59,798 nucleotides of DNA from Clostridiales bacterium (GTDB lineage: Bacteria > Bacillota > Clostridia > Oscillospirales > CAG-272): positions 1 to 59,798 of the forward strand of contig JAAWQR010000010.1 in NCBI GenBank assembly GCA_022800625.1, read 5' to 3'. Position numbers and translations under genes: made by a program. This document shows, one piece after another, positions 34,465 to 43,715 of the stretch; position 1 is the first letter of the stretch; every line of letters starts with the position of its first letter. The notes under the pieces are model-generated. The model ran no database searches and had not been told where the DNA came from. It saw nothing but the letters and a program-made list of their open reading frames with translations.

Positions 34465-35298
34465 TTAATTACTTATTCTCTCCGGAATATGATACTTTTG
34501 ATCCTCTTCAAGAGACAATAACTCAACCATTCTCTTAAATTTTCCGAGTCTCGTTCCGCTCTCTGCAACTGTATGAGCGTCACTTCCGAGATAAAATTTG
34601 CATCCGCACTCAGACGCTATTTTATACGGTCTCAGTATTTCTTCAAGGTCAGCCCCCGAATATCCGTCAGGATTAAAATTCAGTTCTATTCCGATTCCGA
34701 GATGAGCCATCCGCCCGAAGATATCGGTCAGCTCGTCTGTGGGCATCATACTGATAACATCAATATGATCGTGATCTCCCTCAGCAGCCGTCAAAGAATC
34801 CGTAAAATGTGCGATTCCTATTTTATTAAACGGAAGCTCCATGTCAAGAATTCCGCGCAGTCTGTTTAAATAAGCGCGCGCTCTTTTACCTATCGGTCTG
34901 TCGCACTCAGCGAGCGTATACGGCTGCATATGAAAATGATTCGGCGGTATTACGATAAAATCCATCTTTTTCGCCACCTCGGCGGAAATTCCGAGCGTCA
35001 TATCGCACAACAGCTCGCACTCGCAGCCAAAATAGAATTTCACATTATCTTTTTGAGGAAGCGGCAACCATTTTGAGACATATTCATAATCCAAAATGTC
35101 ATAAAAATCAGGTTTTCCGACTTTTGCCGCCACAGCGCTGTCCCAAAAATGATCTGTAAGACAAACAGAGGTTAAACCGCACGTCTCAGCATCGCTAAGT
35201 ATTCTTTCAGCTGTTTGCTTTTCATCCCCGGAACACGGCGAAAGGCACGAGTGGATATGATAATCATGATCGGCAATATATTTCACAGTAATCTCCAT
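34465..35298 (-). CDS. PHP-domain phosphoesterase (histidinol-phosphatase-like)
   Basis: 277 residues. Metal-binding motifs of the PHP fold: HDYHIHSCLSPCSGDE at the start, LTDHFWDSA, a later HFTDSL, and GSDAHTVAESG near the C-terminus. It hydrolyses phosphate esters; histidinol phosphate is one known substrate of the family, but no his genes are adjacent, so the substrate is open. The start codon follows a hairpin immediately and its ribosome-binding site is weak (GGCGGA). Confidence 0.8.
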   Translation of the reverse strand: MEITVKYIADHDYHIHSCLSPCSGDEKQTAERILSDAETCGLTSVCLTDHFWDSAVAAKVGKPDFYDILDYEYVSKWLPLPQKDNVKFYFGCECELLCDMTLGISAEVAKKMDFIVIPPNHFHMQPYTLAECDRPIGKRARAYLNRLRGILDMELPFNKIGIAHFTDSLTAAEGDHDHIDVISMMPTDELTDIFGRMAHLGIGIELNFNPDGYSGADLEEILRPYKIASECGCKFYLGSDAHTVAESGTRLGKFKRMVELLSLEEDQKYHIPERISN

Positions 35299-35304
35299 TC
35301 CGCC

Positions 35305-35502
35305 GCACTAAATCGCTGTGCGATTTAGTGCTCGGCACCAAAATAGTTCATTAAATTCACCGTGTTATACACGCGCGTGTATGCAAAGCATACAAAAATG
35401 GGAATATATCCATTTTTCCACTTCACGGATAAATCTGTGAAGTCGGTGAATTGGGGCGTGAAATAGATGGACTATATTCCTGCAGTCTCGTATCTTTCAC
35501 GC
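35305..35502. repeat. Nested palindrome block between the SGNH and PHP genes
   Basis: Hairpins in order: GCACTAAATCG/CGATTTAGTGC (35305-35331); outer ATTCACCG/CGGTGAAT (35355-35362, 35444-35451). The outer stem encloses TACACGCGCGTGTA (35368-35381), TGTATGC-AAA-GCATACA (35378-35394), AAAAATGG/CCATTTTT (35394-35417) and CTTCACGGAT/ATCTGTGAAG (35421-35442). Then GCGTGAAA/TTTCACGC (35456-35463, 35495-35502). At least six stems in 200 bp. It is either a structured leader RNA or an intergenic mosaic repeat. Confidence 0.65.
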
Positions 35503-35513
35503 TATTCTCCTAA

Positions 35514-36134
35514 TCAAAGCTTATTAAATCCGTCTATCCATGCGCGCGCTATAAGCTCATGTCCTGCTGCAGTCGGATGAACTCCGTCGACTGTCCAATA
35601 TGTTGAAGGAGCTTTTGCTTCAGCCTCGTCAAACATCTGCTGAAGCGGAACCAATACCGCTCCCATCTTATCTGCAACACGGCGCGAAGCCTCCGCACGA
35701 AGCTCGACTTCTTGCCTGAACACATCATATCTTCCTTCGGCTGCGTCTCCGCCAAGTACAAAAGGTTCAAGAATCATGAGCTTTATATCGGGAAGCGCTT
35801 CCTTAACTTCTTCAAGAAGCATATTATAAAGATTTTCATATTTATCAGCTGAAATACCGTTTTTGCTGTCAAGCTCATGCCATACATCGTTCACACCGAT
35901 AAGTATGCTCATCACATCGGGGGCAAGATTTATCATATCGCATTTCACGCGTGAGAGAAGATCCACAACTCTGTTTCCGCTGATTCCGCGGTTTAAAAAT
36001 TTATATTCATTCGGGCAGTCATATCCGAGCTTTGCACTTACAAGACGCGGATATCCCGTGCCTGTTCTGCTGTCCTCCTCATAACTGCGTCCTGCATCGG
36101 TTATCGAATCTCCCTGAAAAAGAACTGTCTTCAT
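35514..36134 (-). CDS. SGNH/GDSL-family esterase
   Basis: 206 residues. All four SGNH blocks are present: FQGDSITDAG (Ser nucleophile), RGISGNR (Gly), IGVNDVWHE (Asn) and VDGVHPTAAGHEL (Asp-His). No signal peptide, so cytoplasmic. Relatives include carbohydrate acetylesterases acting on xylo-oligosaccharides. It lies 47 bp after the glycyl radical enzyme on the same strand and may be co-transcribed; a metabolic link is not evident. Confidence 0.85.
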   Translation of the reverse strand: MKTVLFQGDSITDAGRSYEEDSRTGTGYPRLVSAKLGYDCPNEYKFLNRGISGNRVVDLLSRVKCDMINLAPDVMSILIGVNDVWHELDSKNGISADKYENLYNMLLEEVKEALPDIKLMILEPFVLGGDAAEGRYDVFRQEVELRAEASRRVADKMGAVLVPLQQMFDEAEAKAPSTYWTVDGVHPTAAGHELIARAWIDGFNKL

Positions 36135-36181
36135 ATTTTTTACCTTTCCTTGCTATATTAAAAATACAATATTTTATGTTT

Positions 36182-38482
36182 TTAAGACGCATATCTGGAT
36201 ATGATCTCATTTTGCGCCACCGTTTCGAGATCACAGAATTTAACCGAAAATCCGCCGACGCGAATAATAAGATTCTGATGTTTTTCGGGATTTATCTGAG
36301 CATCGCGAAGCTCTTCAACATCTGCCGTCGTGATCTGAGCCATCTGACCTCCGTTCATAAGGTATGCCCTCATAAGCATAACTATATTGCTCCTCATTTC
36401 GGGAGTTTTCATCATTTCTTTTGTTATGATGACATTGCATGTTGTGCCGCCGAGACCTAAATGAAGCGGCAGCTTTGATACGGAGTTGAGCATAGCGGTA
36501 AGTCCGTTTTTATCTGCTCCCGGTCTCGGTCCGATGGAATTTCCGAGAGGTTCTCCCGTATTTCTTCCGTCGGCGGAAGCCCATGTTCGCCTGCCAAAAC
36601 TTATACCGCCTGTCAAAAGCGAGCATGCTCCCGTATATACATCTCCGCGAACGGATTTATATTTTTTGATTTCTATCCAGAAATCTTCAAGCACGCGCCT
36701 TGCCATTTCATCGGCACCTTCGTCGTCGTTTCCGAATTTCGGAACGGCAAGAAGCATCGCTTTAACAGCCTCATAACCTTTAAAGTCAGCTGCAATAGCC
36801 GCTTCAAGAGTTTCGGATGAAAGCTTTTTCTCATCAAACACCAGCTTTTTGATAGCATACAGTGAATCTGACGTTACAGCGCTTCCCGCAGTTTCAACAC
36901 AGCCGTAATTATATACTGCTCCTCCCGCGTCAAGACTAAGTCCCTTTTCTATACATGACTCTGTCATCGGACTTTTTACAAGCTTAGAATAATTTGCAGC
37001 TCTGACTTCCTGTCCGAGATTGCACAGATCGCAAAAGTGCTTTGTAAAGAACGCCATCTGCTTTAAAAATGCGCCGTACAGCTCTTCAAAACTGTTATAA
37101 TCCGTAAGCTTACCCGTCGCAAGACCGACTCGTCTGCGTTTTTCATCAAAACGGCTGATTCCGTCGTTCAGTGTAAATTCGAGAACCTTTGCCAAATTAA
37201 ATATTCCGTCCTCACAGCCGAAGTTACTTTTTCCGGGAATCTCAATTTCCTGACAGCCGAGCATAGAATAATCTCTTGCGTCCTCAAGCTTGCAGCTGTA
37301 ATTTTTCACAAAAGAATCTATAACAATCTCATCGCTTGTAACTGTCGGATCGCTCATCCCCTCCGACCACATCCGAACGGCAAGCTCAAGCAGCGCAGGA
37401 TCTGAATTCTTATGTATACGCAGGGAAACTCTGGGATGAGTATCGTGTATGCAGCGAAGCACCTGAAGAAGCAGGAAAGACAGCTCGTTTGTTGAATCCT
37501 CAGCTGTTTCGGGATCAACTCCGCCAAGTGTCATGTTATGGATTCCGTTTTCGTATATTTTAAGCATGAAAGCCGCGATAACATCTTCAGCCTCACTTCT
37601 GTTTTCGGCCGCCGCCTTTTCGTAGAACGGAAGCAGATATCTGTCGGTACGTCCGATGCAGTCGCACCAATCCCAAAGACAATAGAACCACATAAGCTGA
37701 CATGCCTGTCTGAGAGTTTTCGGAGTATCAAAGGCTATCGCACGGCAGCATTCAGCAATATCATCTCTGCCCTGAGCGTCGGCAGCCTCGGCATATCCTA
37801 AAATATAATCGCGCAGTCCTTCGAGAATTATAACACAAGCCGTAAGGAAATTCTTTGATTCTCCTTCTTCAACCTCTGCAAGACGCGCCTTGCACTGTGC
37901 ATGAACTCCGCCTATACCGAGTGTGAGAAGCTTACTGTATGAAGGGATCGTATGTCCCTGATATCCGCCGATAAGCCACAGCTTATTATTAAGCGTTTCT
38001 TCGTGAACAGTCGTATCATCACCGATCGCAAAGCGTCGGTCAGCCTCATCAAGCATATGGTACAGATCAAGCGGATTCATGTCTGAATATGACGCTTCGC
38101 GTCTACGCTCAATCTCTTCTTTTCTGTAAAGATAAGTTCCGCCTTCTCCGAGCACATTATTTTCACGAATTCCGTAGGAAAAATGCTCTGAGCACGGTCT
38201 TTTTGGACGCACGACACCGACAAGTATATCTCCATCAAAGATAAGCGGCTCGGTAACAAGCCAGCTTCTGACGATAGCCTTTGCCAGTCTTATAGGATAA
38301 GGCTCTGATTTTGTCTCTTCAAAAACATCGAGAAAAGGCGTCTTTCCGTCGTATTCTATAGGGCTGCAAAGAGTATCCTCACGTGCAAATCTTCCGTATA
38401 TTCTTTTCATCAAATCATCATAAAGATGCTGAACTTTACTCGAAAATTCAATTTTTTCTTCGGTAGATCTATAGTTAATCAT
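36182..38482 (-). CDS. Glycyl radical enzyme, pyruvate-formate-lyase-like, dehydratase/lyase type
   Basis: 766 residues from the ATG at 38482 (a TTG 12 codons upstream at 38518 is possible). The active-site loop GCVETAG (about residue 528) has the Cys-x-Glu arrangement of the eliminase branch (diol/choline/hydroxyproline types) rather than the CC pair of true PFL. The glycyl-radical loop is RVGGFSV, with the radical Gly 22 residues from the C-terminus; Gly and Phe replace the more usual Ser/Ala and Tyr around it. The substrate cannot be assigned. The activase gene lies directly upstream in the same operon. Oxygen sensitivity implies an anaerobe. Confidence 0.85.
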   Translation of the reverse strand: MINYRSTEEKIEFSSKVQHLYDDLMKRIYGRFAREDTLCSPIEYDGKTPFLDVFEETKSEPYPIRLAKAIVRSWLVTEPLIFDGDILVGVVRPKRPCSEHFSYGIRENNVLGEGGTYLYRKEEIERRREASYSDMNPLDLYHMLDEADRRFAIGDDTTVHEETLNNKLWLIGGYQGHTIPSYSKLLTLGIGGVHAQCKARLAEVEEGESKNFLTACVIILEGLRDYILGYAEAADAQGRDDIAECCRAIAFDTPKTLRQACQLMWFYCLWDWCDCIGRTDRYLLPFYEKAAAENRSEAEDVIAAFMLKIYENGIHNMTLGGVDPETAEDSTNELSFLLLQVLRCIHDTHPRVSLRIHKNSDPALLELAVRMWSEGMSDPTVTSDEIVIDSFVKNYSCKLEDARDYSMLGCQEIEIPGKSNFGCEDGIFNLAKVLEFTLNDGISRFDEKRRRVGLATGKLTDYNSFEELYGAFLKQMAFFTKHFCDLCNLGQEVRAANYSKLVKSPMTESCIEKGLSLDAGGAVYNYGCVETAGSAVTSDSLYAIKKLVFDEKKLSSETLEAAIAADFKGYEAVKAMLLAVPKFGNDDEGADEMARRVLEDFWIEIKKYKSVRGDVYTGACSLLTGGISFGRRTWASADGRNTGEPLGNSIGPRPGADKNGLTAMLNSVSKLPLHLGLGGTTCNVIITKEMMKTPEMRSNIVMLMRAYLMNGGQMAQITTADVEELRDAQINPEKHQNLIIRVGGFSVKFCDLETVAQNEIISRYAS

Positions 38483-38549
38483 CCTATCATCCGTTCCGCC
38501 GAATAATCGGCAACGCAAATATTCCTTAATTATATTCGTATACTATATC

Positions 38550-39449
38550 TTACATTACAACAACTTCTTTATTACAGTTTCGGCTTATGTAAGCTGATAT
38601 TTCAGCCATTTTTTCTTTTGACGGGATTTCGGTATCAAACGGAGCCTTCAGTCCGAATTTCTCCCATTTTGAGATACCGTATGTATGAAAAGGCAGAAGC
38701 TCTACTCTGTATATACCGTCAAATTTATTCGCCGCAGCGCATATGCCGTCAAAATGCTCCGTGTTATCGTTTACACCCGGAATGATCGGGCATCTCAGTA
38801 TTATTGCAGCTCCTGCGGCGTTAACGGCTTCAAGATTGTCCATAATTACCTTTTTGTCAACTCCGACTACACTTAAATGCTGCCTATAATCAGTCAGCTT
38901 GTAGTCAAACAAAAACACGTCTACGTACGGCACAGCTCCGAGAATCGATTCACGTACTGCAAAGCCCGAAGTTTCAACAGCAGTATTCAAGCCATGCGCT
39001 TTGGCACATTTCAATATCTCAGCCGCAAACTTTGGCTGAAAGAATGGCTCTCCGCCCGAAACTGTTATTCCGCCGACACTTCCGTAATATGCTCTGTCTT
39101 TTTCTGAAACAGCGATTATCTCATCTGCGTCCATGCTTTTTCCGACGGTCTCGAGAGCGCCCGTCGGGCACACATCGGCGCACCTGCCGCAGGAAACACA
39201 GCCTGATATATCAAAGGAATGTTGTTTCTCTCCTGTCATAACATGAAGTCCGCTCCCGCACACATCGACACAGGCTGCACATCCGATACACATAATGGGT
39301 GAAAATTTTATCTGAACCGATGATGACACCCCCTCGGGATTATGACACCACGGACAGCGAAGCGGACAGCCTTTCAGAAAAACATTCGTCCTGATTCCGG
39401 GACCGTCATGTACCGAAAAACGCTGTATGTTAAAAACCGTACCTACCAT
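38550..39449 (-). CDS. Glycyl-radical-enzyme activating enzyme (radical SAM)
   Basis: 299 residues. The radical-SAM cluster motif is CPLRCPWC near residue 29, within RTNVFLKGCPLRCPWC. Two ferredoxin-like clusters are inserted at CIGCAACVDVC and CVSCGRCADVC (about 54-105), as in activases of non-PFL glycyl radical enzymes. SGGEP is the SAM-binding stretch. It abstracts the glycine hydrogen of the neighbouring enzyme. Upstream of the radical enzyme by about 70 bp, same strand. Confidence 0.92.
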   Translation of the reverse strand: MVGTVFNIQRFSVHDGPGIRTNVFLKGCPLRCPWCHNPEGVSSSVQIKFSPIMCIGCAACVDVCGSGLHVMTGEKQHSFDISGCVSCGRCADVCPTGALETVGKSMDADEIIAVSEKDRAYYGSVGGITVSGGEPFFQPKFAAEILKCAKAHGLNTAVETSGFAVRESILGAVPYVDVFLFDYKLTDYRQHLSVVGVDKKVIMDNLEAVNAAGAAIILRCPIIPGVNDNTEHFDGICAAANKFDGIYRVELLPFHTYGISKWEKFGLKAPFDTEIPSKEKMAEISAYISRNCNKEVVVM

Positions 39450-39602
39450 AGCAACTCCGAATGTGATAATTTAGAAAGGCTCAATAAGTGAATATGAATA
39501 CTTATCGGCCGCTCAGAACTTATCGCTATTATAGCAATAGAAAAGATGATTGTCAATAGCCTTGCAAAAGATTTTTTTGCACATATCGCATAAAAACAAG
39601 TG

Positions 39603-39659
39603 TAAAAAACATCAGCCTGTGTCAGATCATGATTCTGCCATATCTGACGCAAGCTGATG
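39603..39659 (-). terminator. Terminator after the Gfo/Idh/MocA gene
   Basis: Interrupted stem CATCAGC...GTCAGAT/ATCTGAC...GCTGATG (39610-39659), followed on the minus strand by TTTTTTACA. Confidence 0.8.
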
Positions 39660-39673
39660 CTTATAATTTATAT

Positions 39674-40768
39674 TCAATTAAAGTAATAAGGCTTTCCTGT
39701 CTTTGCAGACTCATAGATACCCTCAAGTATCTGTGTTACGCAGTAAGCTTCCTCAGGCTTAACATACGGCTCAGTGTCGTTTATTACAGCCTCGATCCAC
39801 AGTCTTGCCTCTCTCTGACCTTCAGACTCATCTCCTGCTCCGTCATAGAATGCAACGCCGCCTGCGCTGAGGTCAGGCTTCAGCACATACTGTCTGCCGT
39901 GTCTGATTCCGTTGATTCTGATACCGTCAAGCATATCACCGCCGCCCTTAGTGCCGGCAACTGTGGTTATTGCCTCTCTGGGATCTAGAAGATTTATAGC
40001 CCATGACGACTCAAGAATGATTGTTGCACCGTTTTCCATAACGATGAATCCGAACGCGGAATCCTCAGCCGTATACTTTTCACTGTCCCAAGGTCCCCAT
40101 GTGTTTCCCTGCTCCTCTGCCGGAAGATTATTGAGCTTATGATATGCAGTTCCTACACAGTATTTCGGTTTATAGTTGTTCATCATCCAGAGAGTAAGGT
40201 CAAGGGAGTGAGTTCCGATGTCGATAAGCGGACCTCCGCCCTGCTCATATTCATTGATAAATACGCCCCATGTCGGAACAGCGCGGCGGCGAATAGCCGT
40301 AGCCTTTGCATAATAAATATCTCCGAACGTACCCGCTTCAGCTTCCTGCTTCATATACCGGGAATCGGTACGCTGACGGTTCTGATAACCGATAGTAAGC
40401 TTCTTGCCAGTTTTCTTTGCCGCGTCGATCATCTTCATAGCTTCTTCAGAGTTGATAGCCATAGGCTTCTCGCACATTACATGCTTGCCTGCATAAAGCG
40501 CATCTACCGTAATAAAGCTATGAGCGCGGTTGGGCGTCAGAACATGAACGACTTCAATGCTGTCGTCTTTCAGGAGTTCTTTGTAATCCGTATAGACCTT
40601 TGCGCCCTCAACGCCGAACTCCTCTGCCGCTTTTACGGCTCTTTCTTCAACAAGATCGCAGAATGCAACCATTTCAACCTGCTTCACACTTTTAAGAGAA
40701 GGCATGTGCTTACCGTTTGCAATACCTCCGCAGCCGATAATACCGACTCTGACCTTTCTTTCCGCCAT
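39674..40768 (-). CDS. Gfo/Idh/MocA-family NAD(P)-dependent dehydrogenase
   Basis: Start chosen at the ATG at 40768 behind CGGAGGAATTCC, giving 364 residues. N-terminal Rossmann fold VRVGIIGCGGIANGKHMPSL; the EKP motif (CEKPMAIN) and the catalytic GGPLIDIGTHSLDLTLWMM region follow. It oxidises or reduces sugars or inositols, usually with NAD. The substrate is not predictable. It is transcribed in the same direction as the activase, but the terminator between them separates the units. Confidence 0.88.
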   Translation of the reverse strand: MAERKVRVGIIGCGGIANGKHMPSLKSVKQVEMVAFCDLVEERAVKAAEEFGVEGAKVYTDYKELLKDDSIEVVHVLTPNRAHSFITVDALYAGKHVMCEKPMAINSEEAMKMIDAAKKTGKKLTIGYQNRQRTDSRYMKQEAEAGTFGDIYYAKATAIRRRAVPTWGVFINEYEQGGGPLIDIGTHSLDLTLWMMNNYKPKYCVGTAYHKLNNLPAEEQGNTWGPWDSEKYTAEDSAFGFIVMENGATIILESSWAINLLDPREAITTVAGTKGGGDMLDGIRINGIRHGRQYVLKPDLSAGGVAFYDGAGDESEGQREARLWIEAVINDTEPYVKPEEAYCVTQILEGIYESAKTGKPYYFN

Positions 40769-40885
40769 TTGGAATTCCTCCGTTTTGTAAGTATTTTTCA
40801 TACGAATATCAAATTTGTCTTTATTTGATACTTCGACTATAATACACTATTTTTAATGCTTTTGCAATAGTTTTACATAAATTTA

Positions 40886-41482
40886 TTACTCATCAGTCGA
40901 AAGCAGAAAATCCGCTGCCGTTTCCGTACCGAACATCTCAAAATACCGCTCCTCCATAGGTATCCAGCGCTTCTCAAACACTTTCGCTTTTTCTTCTCCG
41001 TCGCGCCTTTTTATTCGCTCAAGGCGCGTGGTATATTCCGCGCTCATAAATATCGACAGACTATAATATTTTCCGAATTTCGGGTGAAGCGAATATGCTC
41101 CCTCGACAATCACAAGCCCTGTATTTCTGCAAGTCACTTTTTTTGCGATCTCTCCGTTTTTGCAGTCAAACACCCCATATTCAAAGCTCGCAGGACGTCT
41201 CATGGGATTCAGGACTTCATCCGTAAATCGCTCGTAATGTATATTTCCTCCCGGCTCTGACAGGCGGGACTCAGATCTCATATCAAAGGGCAGAAAGAAA
41301 TCGTCAGTATGTATGACCTCGCCGCCGTATCGGACAGCAAGAGCTGATGCAAGGCTTGATTTTCCCGAAGCCGCCCTGCCGTCAATGGCAACGATCGCTC
41401 TTCTTTTCCGATTCAAAAGCCTTTCAATTTCAGAATTCAAAATCATCGGAATCTCAAATCTGTCAAGTCTCATAAATTTCAT
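40886..41482 (-). CDS. Uridine kinase-like P-loop kinase
   Basis: 198 residues. Walker A is DGRAASGKSS (about residue 34). HTDDFFLPF matches the uridine/phosphoribulokinase acceptor-binding Asp motif, and VIVEGAYSLHP the Walker B/lid strand. Its start overlaps the fumarase alpha stop (41479-41482). The nucleoside or sugar acceptor is unknown. A second, larger kinase of the same superfamily is at 47094. Confidence 0.78.
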   Translation of the reverse strand: MKFMRLDRFEIPMILNSEIERLLNRKRRAIVAIDGRAASGKSSLASALAVRYGGEVIHTDDFFLPFDMRSESRLSEPGGNIHYERFTDEVLNPMRRPASFEYGVFDCKNGEIAKKVTCRNTGLVIVEGAYSLHPKFGKYYSLSIFMSAEYTTRLERIKRRDGEEKAKVFEKRWIPMEERYFEMFGTETAADFLLSTDE

Positions 41483-42345
41483 ATAACCGCGCTTTTGTGC
41501 CTTGAAACATGACAGTTGATATTTACCGCAACGGGAAGTCCTGCAATATGAGTCGGCGCATACTCGATCATAACGCCGAGAGCCGTTGTATCTCCGCCGA
41601 ATCCCTGCGGTCCGATACCCGTATTGTTTATCTCATCAAGAATCCTCTTTTCAAGAGCCGCATATCTCGGATCAGATGACGTTGTGTCACGCGATAGCGC
41701 GCGCTTTGCAAGCAGAGCGCATTTCTCAAAATTTCCGCCGATGCCCACGCCGACAAAAATAGGAGGACACGGATTTGAGCCTGCTTTTTTTACACTGTCA
41801 ACAACAAATTTTACAATATCGTCCTCCTTTGCAGCGGGAGTCATCATTTTGAGCGCACTCATATTCTCACTGCCGAAGCCTTTGGGAGCAGCTGTTATTA
41901 TCAGCTTGTCCGCAATATCATCGTCATCGGGCATTTCAATATGGATAGTCGCCGGGGTATTGTCTCCCGTATTTTTTCTGTCATAAAGCGGCTCGCCTAC
42001 AATGGATAGTCGTAAAAGTCCGTTAACATACGCGCGTCTTACTCCTTCGTTTATCGCAGCTTCAAGAGATTTGCCGCAAATATGCACATTCCTTCCGACC
42101 TTTACAAAAACCACAGCCATGCCCGTATCCTGACATATCGGAAGCTCCAGCTTTTTTGCCGAAACAAGGTTTTCTTCAAGCTTATGAAGCACCGATTTTG
42201 CAAGCGGATCACTTTCACTGTCATGAGCCTTTGAAATAGCATCCGTTACCGCGCAAGGCAAAGTTCTGTTTGCATCTACAAAAAGCTTTTCAACCGTTTC
42301 TGCTACTTTTTCCCATTCGATAAATCTGATATTTTTATCTTCCAT
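41479..42345 (-). CDS. Class I fumarate hydratase, alpha subunit
   Basis: 288 residues. Cys motifs of the [4Fe-4S] hydro-lyase are ICQDTGMAVVF, NPCPPIFVGVGIGGNFEKC and NINCHVSRH. It is the N-terminal half of the two-subunit class I fumarase/tartrate dehydratase. It interconverts fumarate and malate (or acts on tartrate). No beta subunit follows; a P-loop kinase overlaps its end instead, so beta must be elsewhere. Confidence 0.88.
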   Translation of the reverse strand: MEDKNIRFIEWEKVAETVEKLFVDANRTLPCAVTDAISKAHDSESDPLAKSVLHKLEENLVSAKKLELPICQDTGMAVVFVKVGRNVHICGKSLEAAINEGVRRAYVNGLLRLSIVGEPLYDRKNTGDNTPATIHIEMPDDDDIADKLIITAAPKGFGSENMSALKMMTPAAKEDDIVKFVVDSVKKAGSNPCPPIFVGVGIGGNFEKCALLAKRALSRDTTSSDPRYAALEKRILDEINNTGIGPQGFGGDTTALGVMIEYAPTHIAGLPVAVNINCHVSRHKSAVI

Positions 42346-42382
42346 TTTTATACCACCGTCATTTTATTTCTTAGCGCTAATT

Positions 42383-42434
42383 TATAAAAAAGCAGCGGGA
42401 ATAAGCCGTACTGCGGCACAATTTCACGCTGCTT
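42383..42434 (-). terminator. Terminator of the divIC-yab gene cluster
   Basis: AAGCAGCG/CGCTGCTT (42390-42397 with 42427-42434) with an inner GCCG/CGGC stem. On the minus strand it ends in TTTTTTAT. Confidence 0.8.
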
Positions 42435-42449
42435 AACATAGTCAATAAA

Positions 42450-42725
42450 TTATTTGTTATTGTAAAATATAACCTCGTCAGGATATCTGAGTCCGATCTT
42501 ATCTTTAGCAACGCCGCTTATATACTCTTCGTCATACGGCTCGTCTGCCTGTCTTTTTAGATCGTCGAGATTTTTTTCAGCCTCTTCAAGCTTTTCATTC
42601 ATTTCGCTGATCTCTGATTTAATGTCATTATTCTTAAATTGAAGCCTAATCACCGTTATCACGCAAAACACCGCAAATAAAATTATCGCGGATTTTACTA
42701 TTATACTTCCTGCAATTTTTTTCAT
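42450..42725 (-). CDS. divIC: Septum formation initiator, DivIC/FtsB type
   Basis: 91 residues. One membrane helix (residues 10-27, SAIILFAVFCVITVI) is followed by a coiled coil of about 40 residues rich in Glu/Lys and a C-terminal YISGVAKDKIGLRYPDEVIF patch typical of DivIC. It is a bitopic divisome protein partnering FtsL. Position after yabQ/yabP matches Bacillus order. Confidence 0.85.
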   Translation of the reverse strand: MKKIAGSIIVKSAIILFAVFCVITVIRLQFKNNDIKSEISEMNEKLEEAEKNLDDLKRQADEPYDEEYISGVAKDKIGLRYPDEVIFYNNK

Positions 42726-42795
42726 GACAAAACATACCTTTCACTTTTTTCTGCGATATTTTCGCTGTAAGTCAAAACATATGTTGATATCGGTA

Positions 42796-43368
42796 TCAGT
42801 CAAATCGCACATTTTTCGGAATCTCACGCTCAAGAGTCATCTTAATACGTTTTTTGTTTCCTGCCGATTTCATACGGCAGTAAAGTCTTCCGACCGTATG
42901 CGAAAATACATAACCGCCAAATCTCATAACAAGTCTTATCAATCCTTTTATAGGCATAAAAATCAAATAAATTATTTTAAAACATGCAAATTTAACTGCA
43001 TGCACAAGCTTATCTGCTGAAAACATAACAAGCCTGCCGACAGTCAGAATATACGCTGCAAATCCGGCGGAAGCGCAAATAAGGGATGCCATTCTGAACT
43101 GCCCATATGAAAAAGCATACGACACTACCGAAAACAAAACAGATACAGCGACGCCGAAAATAATATCGCATATAAATCTAAAAATTCGCTCTGTCAAGCA
43201 TAAATTCCTTCGTGTATTTTCTGCGTTGCTGTTCCCGTCACGCTCGTTCACGTCACGGTGTATAAACAAGCACAATATCCGAAAAATGTCATATAAAATT
43301 CCAAACAATATTCCAAGCACTAAAAATGCAAGACAAGAGACAAGCTGATCCTTTATATAAATTTCCAT
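42796..43368 (-). CDS. yabQ: YabQ, spore cortex biosynthesis membrane protein
   Basis: 190 residues with about four hydrophobic helices (FLVLGILFGILYDIFRILCL first). Between yabP and divIC, as in Bacillus, where YabQ is needed for spore cortex formation. The C-terminal basic tail is cytoplasmic. Confidence 0.85.
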   Translation of the reverse strand: MEIYIKDQLVSCLAFLVLGILFGILYDIFRILCLFIHRDVNERDGNSNAENTRRNLCLTERIFRFICDIIFGVAVSVLFSVVSYAFSYGQFRMASLICASAGFAAYILTVGRLVMFSADKLVHAVKFACFKIIYLIFMPIKGLIRLVMRFGGYVFSHTVGRLYCRMKSAGNKKRIKMTLEREIPKNVRFD

Positions 43369-43380
43369 GCCTGGTCCGCC

Positions 43381-43650
43381 TTACGATTTTGAAAACAGTC
43401 GGCGACGGCGTTTGCTTTCATTACCGAAATAGCAGAAACCGTCAAACTTGCCGTTTACAACAAGTTTTCCGCTCTCGGCGCTGAAGCTTTCAATTTTCAA
43501 CTCTTCTCCGTCTATTGAAATATCACCGAGTGATGAAAGCGCAAGAATATTTTCATCAGTAAAGCTCTCCACCTCGGAAATACCGCTCAGCTCCATTCTC
43601 GATCTGTTCAGCATCAGCACGTTTTGTTCGGGATTTATTTCATTATTCAT
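43381..43650 (-). CDS. yabP: YabP, sporulation protein
   Basis: 89 residues with the YabP/YqfC fold: NRSRMELSGISEVESFTDEN, then GDISIDGEELKIESFS. In Bacillus it works with YabQ in the mother cell. It lies 12 bp before yabQ in the same operon. Confidence 0.87.
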   Translation of the reverse strand: MNNEINPEQNVLMLNRSRMELSGISEVESFTDENILALSSLGDISIDGEELKIESFSAESGKLVVNGKFDGFCYFGNESKRRRRLFSKS

Positions 43651-43715
43651 AAGCCGCTCCGATTTTATAATTAAATATATATAATTCTATGAGCGGTATT
43701 GTGCCGTTATTCCTA

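Noticed and set aside
35305-35502. Known riboswitch before the PHP gene
   Set aside because: No conserved riboswitch core sequence was recognised; the stems look like stacked palindromes.
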